Positions 5,980 through 8,420 of a stretch of 8,420 bases of DNA are shown piece by piece. The position numbers and the translations under genes were made by a program. The stretch spans positions 1 to 8,420 of the forward strand of contig JAQVGR010000054.1 of NCBI GenBank assembly GCA_028696635.1, read 5' to 3'. Position 1 is the stretch's first letter, and each line of letters begins with the position of its first letter. Below the pieces are notes generated by a model. The model did no database searches and was not told the origin of the DNA. It saw only the letters and a program-made list of their open reading frames with translations. This DNA is from Candidatus Krumholzibacteriia bacterium. GTDB lineage: Bacteria; Krumholzibacteriota; Krumholzibacteriia; Krumholzibacteriales; Krumholzibacteriaceae.

Positions 5980-7374
5980 CTATTCCTTGCCGTAGTACTT
6001 GTTGATCTCTTCCTCGCTGATCCGGTAGAGCTCCTCTTTCGGCAGGGTCGATATCACCTTCCAGCCGAGGTCGAGGGTCTCGAAAATCGTGCGGTCCTCG
6101 TACTCGCCCTGGCTGAGGAACTCCCGCTCGAACCGCTCGCCGAACTGCAGGTAGGTTTTGTCGAGGGGGGTCAGCTCCTCCTCGCCGATCACGGCGGCGA
6201 GCGCGCGCACGTCCTTCACGTGCGAGTAGGCGGCGAAGAGCTGGCTCGCGATGTGCGCGTGGTCCTCCCTCGTCATCCCCTCCCCGATCCCGTCCTTCAT
6301 CAGGCGCGAGAGCGACGGCAGCCCCGCGATGGGTGGGTAGACGTTGCGCTGCTCGAGCTCGCGCTCGAGCACGATCTGCCCCTCGGTGATGTACCCCGAC
6401 AGGTCGGGCACCGGGTGCGAGATGTCGTCGTTCGGCATCGTGAGGATCGGCATCTGGGTGATCGAGCCGCTGAGCCCCTTGACCATCCCCGCGCGCTCGT
6501 AGATCTGCGAGAGGTCGCTGTAGAGGTATCCCGGATATCCCTTGCGGCTCGGGATCTCCTCGCGGATCGTCGAGATCTCGCGGAGCGACTCGCAGTAGTT
6601 CGTCATGTCCGTGAGGATCACGAGCACGTGCATCCCCATGTCGAAGGCGAGGTACTCGGCCGCGGTGAGCGCCGTACGCGGCGTCACGAGCCTCTCGACG
6701 GACGGGTCGTCGGCGAGGTTGAGGAAGAGCACGACCTTCTCGAGCGCGCCGGTCTCCTCGAAGTTGCGTATGAAGTACCGCGCCACGTCGTGCTTGATCC
6801 CCATCGCGGCGAATACCACGGCGAAGGAGGAATCCTCCCCGACGATCTTCGCCTGGCGGGTGATCTGTGCGACGAGCCTGTTGTGCGGCATCCCCGTCCC
6901 GGAGAAGATCGGGAGCTTCTGCCCGCGAACGAGCGTGTTCATCCCGTCGATCGCCGAGATTCCCGTCTGGATGAACTTCTTCGGGTACTCGCGCGCCGTC
7001 GGGTTGATCGGCAGCCCGTTGACGTCCATCAGTTTCTCGGCGCGCGGCGCCGGGCCGTCGTCGATCGGCTCGCCGAGCCCGTTGAAGACGCGCCCGAGGA
7101 TCTCGCTGCCGGCCCCGAAGTTCAGCGGCTCGCCGCGGAACCGCACGCGGGTCCCGGGGACCGAGAGCCCCGAGGTCCCCTCGAAGACCTGGATCACCGC
7201 CGCATGCTCGCTCGTCTCCAGGATCATGCCGAGGCGCACGCGCCCGGTGGGGTCGGTGACCTCGGCGAGCTCGTTGTACCCGACGTTGTGTATCCCGCGG
7301 ATCGCCACGAGCGGTCCCGCTATGCCGGCGATCCCGATATATTCCCGGCCCTCGGCCGTCCTTCGTTCCGTCAT
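5980..7374 (-). CDS. atpB: V-type ATP synthase subunit B, 464 aa
   Basis: Regulatory, non-catalytic nucleotide-binding subunit of the A3B3 head. Starting from the ATG at 7374 it has the normal family length. The N-terminal beta-barrel is recognisable (REYIGIAGIAGPLVAIRGIHNVGYNELAEV, 10-39). The P-loop position carries the degenerate FSGTGMPHNRLVAQITRQA (157-174), as expected for B. EIPSRKGYPGYLYSDLSQIYERAG (273-296) and PNDDISHPVPDLSGYITEGQI (314-334) are strongly conserved B motifs. The protein ends EEEINKYYGKE. GGAG lies six bases before the ATG, supporting independent initiation. Unusually, the upstream atpA frame has no stop and runs straight into B, so a longer A-B product is formally encoded as well. 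The stop at 5980-5982 is nine bases before atpD. Confidence 0.93.
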   Translation of the reverse strand: MTERRTAEGREYIGIAGIAGPLVAIRGIHNVGYNELAEVTDPTGRVRLGMILETSEHAAVIQVFEGTSGLSVPGTRVRFRGEPLNFGAGSEILGRVFNGLGEPIDDGPAPRAEKLMDVNGLPINPTAREYPKKFIQTGISAIDGMNTLVRGQKLPIFSGTGMPHNRLVAQITRQAKIVGEDSSFAVVFAAMGIKHDVARYFIRNFEETGALEKVVLFLNLADDPSVERLVTPRTALTAAEYLAFDMGMHVLVILTDMTNYCESLREISTIREEIPSRKGYPGYLYSDLSQIYERAGMVKGLSGSITQMPILTMPNDDISHPVPDLSGYITEGQIVLERELEQRNVYPPIAGLPSLSRLMKDGIGEGMTREDHAHIASQLFAAYSHVKDVRALAAVIGEEELTPLDKTYLQFGERFEREFLSQGEYEDRTIFETLDLGWKVISTLPKEELYRISEEEINKYYGKE

Positions 7375-8420
7375 GCGCTTCTCCGATTCTTCGCCGCCGC
7401 GGCCGTCGAACATCTCCGCGATCCGCTCGATGGAGCGCTCGAGCTTGTCCCGGATCGCGTCGATTTTTTCGGGCTCGTCGTTGCCGATCGAGAACTTGAT
7501 GCGGAGGATGTCCGAGTAGACCTCCATCTTGCGCAACTGGTGTATATTCGCGCCCTTGCGGATCACCTCGAGCCCGAGATCGTAGAACTCGAGGATGACC
7601 TGCAGCATCCTGATCTGCTTCTGGGGCGTGCAGTACATGTCCACGCGATCGAACGAGTTCTGCTGGAGGAAGGCGTTCTTGAACATCGTGCAGGTCTCCA
7701 GCACGATCCGCTGCGTGTCGGGGAGCACGTCGGGGCCGACGAGCTTGACGACCTGCTGGAGCTTTCCCTCCTGCTGGAGCAGGTCCATGATCCGCCGCCG
7801 CAGCACGCTCCACTCGCCCCCGCTGAGCTCCTGCCACCAGTCGCTGATCTCGTCGACGTACTCGCTGTAGCTTTCCAGCCACGAGATCGCCGGGTAGTGG
7901 CGCGCGTTGGCGAGCTGCCGGTCGAGCGCCCACATGCACCGCACGAACCGCTTCGAGTGCTGCGTGACCGGCTCTGAGAAATCGCCTCCGGGGGGCGAGA
8001 CGGAGCCGACGACGCTGATCGAGCCGCTCGATCCGCCGAGGGTCTCCGTCATCCCGGCGCGCTCGTAGAACTCGGCGAGCCGCGTCGGCAGGTAGGCGGG
8101 GTACCCCTCGTCGGCGGGCATCTCCTCCATGCGGCCGGAGAGCTCGCGCAGCGCCTCGGCCCAGCGCGAGGTCGAGTCGGCCATGATAGCCACGTGGTAC
8201 CCCTGGTCGCGGTAGTACTCGGCGATCGTGATCCCCGTGTAGATCGAGGCCTCGCGGGCGGCGACCGGCATGTTCGATGTGTTGGCGATCATGATCGTCC
8301 GCTCCATGATCGGCCTTCCCGTTCGGGGATCGACGAGCTTGGGGAACTCTATCAGCACGTCGGTCATCTCGTTCCCGCGCTCGCCGCAGCCGATATAGAC
8401 GATGATGTCGGCGTCGCTCC
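7375..8420 (-). CDS. atpA: V-type ATP synthase subunit A, C-terminal part (runs off right edge, no stop before atpB)
   Basis: Catalytic subunit of the A3B3 head; about 348 residues are present. The first visible residues, SDADIIVYIGCGERGNEMTD, follow directly after the P-loop helix in family members such as the Thermus A subunit, so the P-loop itself lies beyond the window. Next come RTIMIANTSNMPVAAREASIYTGITIAEYYRDQG, the Walker B region VAIMADSTSRWAEALRE, LEEMP-like GRMEEMPADEGYPAYL, and LGGSSGSISVVGSVSPPGGDFSEPVTQ. The C-terminal helical domain follows with LQQNSFDRVDMYCTPQKQIRML. The protein should end near EMFDGRGGEESEKR, but no stop codon occurs there and the frame continues in phase into atpB. 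The end given here is the last codon before the atpB ATG. A TGA lies in the neighbouring frame at 7371-7373, so a one-base indel near the end would restore an ATGA overlap like those elsewhere in this locus. Confidence 0.93.
7381..7384 (-). promoter_or_regulatory. atpB ribosome-binding site inside the open A-B frame
   Basis: GGAG is spaced six bases from the ATG at 7374. It is the main evidence that B is made as a separate polypeptide despite the missing atpA stop. Confidence 0.65.

Larger units (their letters stand above)
5980..8420 (-). other. Uninterrupted A-B reading frame (possible fusion or lost stop codon)
   Basis: Translating the minus strand from 8420 to 5980 gives one open frame of about 813 codons holding the A subunit's C-terminal two-thirds and all of B. 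Around the junction the codons read GGC GAA GAA TCG GAG AAG, then CGC and the ATG of B, with no stop. In known V/A and F-type heads the C-terminal domain of one subunit faces the membrane while the N-terminal barrel is at the opposite end of the ring. A linker of roughly 15 residues could hardly connect A to B in the native fold. A base error or real mutation, with B translated from its own start, is therefore the more likely reading. A gene caller would report this as a single gene. Confidence 0.6.

Noticed and set aside
4850..7939. A 1029-aa open frame containing the Usp sequence as its C-terminus
   Set aside because: Only the last 161 residues (from 5335) are a real protein; the rest is the arginine-rich out-of-phase shadow of atpA, atpB and atpD in GC-rich DNA.
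6220..7977. A 585-aa plus-strand open frame opposite atpA/atpB, and similar plus-strand frames at 1431-2864 and 2876-3724
   Set aside because: These are antisense shadows with Arg/Asp/His/Pro/Leu-rich composition and no family motifs; the minus strand carries strongly conserved proteins at the same places.
1..8420. CRISPR arrays, tRNA/rRNA genes, insertion sequences, attachment sites
   Set aside because: No regularly spaced repeats, RNA gene hallmarks, transposase motifs or terminal inverted repeats were found by eye.

Overview
The window comes from a GC-rich bacterium with the look of a Gram-negative, possibly uncultivated lineage. It encodes a bacterial V/A-type ATPase, an ECF biotin transporter component and a lipoprotein with a lipobox. 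Bacterial V-type ATPases occur in scattered phyla (Thermus/Deinococcus, Spirochaetes, Chlamydiae, several candidate phyla), so I do not name a taxon. Every convincing gene lies on the minus strand, so the window reads from right to left.

Right part (8420 to 4850): the end of a V-type ATPase operon in the usual A-B-D order, then a universal stress protein (UspA fold) joined to subunit D by an ATGA start/stop overlap. Subunit A enters from the right edge, so its P-loop is outside the window. There is no stop codon between A and B: the frame is open from 8420 to 5980. B nevertheless has its own well-placed Shine-Dalgarno sequence and ATG (7374), and from there it has the normal family length of 464 aa.

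Middle (4849 to 4751): a 99-base gap holds a weak terminator-like hairpin, a plausible sigma70-type promoter with a 17-base spacer, and a perfect 20-base palindrome two bases upstream of the next ribosome-binding site.

Left part (4750 to 430): a tight five-gene set. It runs: fructose/nitrogen-type PTS EIIA protein; short cysteine-rich protein resembling 2-hydroxyacyl-CoA dehydratase (HgdB/BcrB or DUF2229-like); short BcrAD/HgdC-type ASKHA ATPase activator with both cluster cysteines; lipoprotein with a propeller-like C-terminal part; helical protein of unknown function. The last three are translationally coupled by ATGA and GTGA overlaps. I know of no described system with this combination. 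It is the best candidate here for something new: a sensor-type EIIA, an ATP-driven electron-transfer pair and an envelope lipoprotein.

Left edge (324 to 1): the N-terminal half of BioY, the biotin-binding S component of an ECF transporter, behind its own probable promoter. No RNA genes, CRISPR arrays or mobile elements were seen, and no gene-free stretch exceeds about 105 bases.
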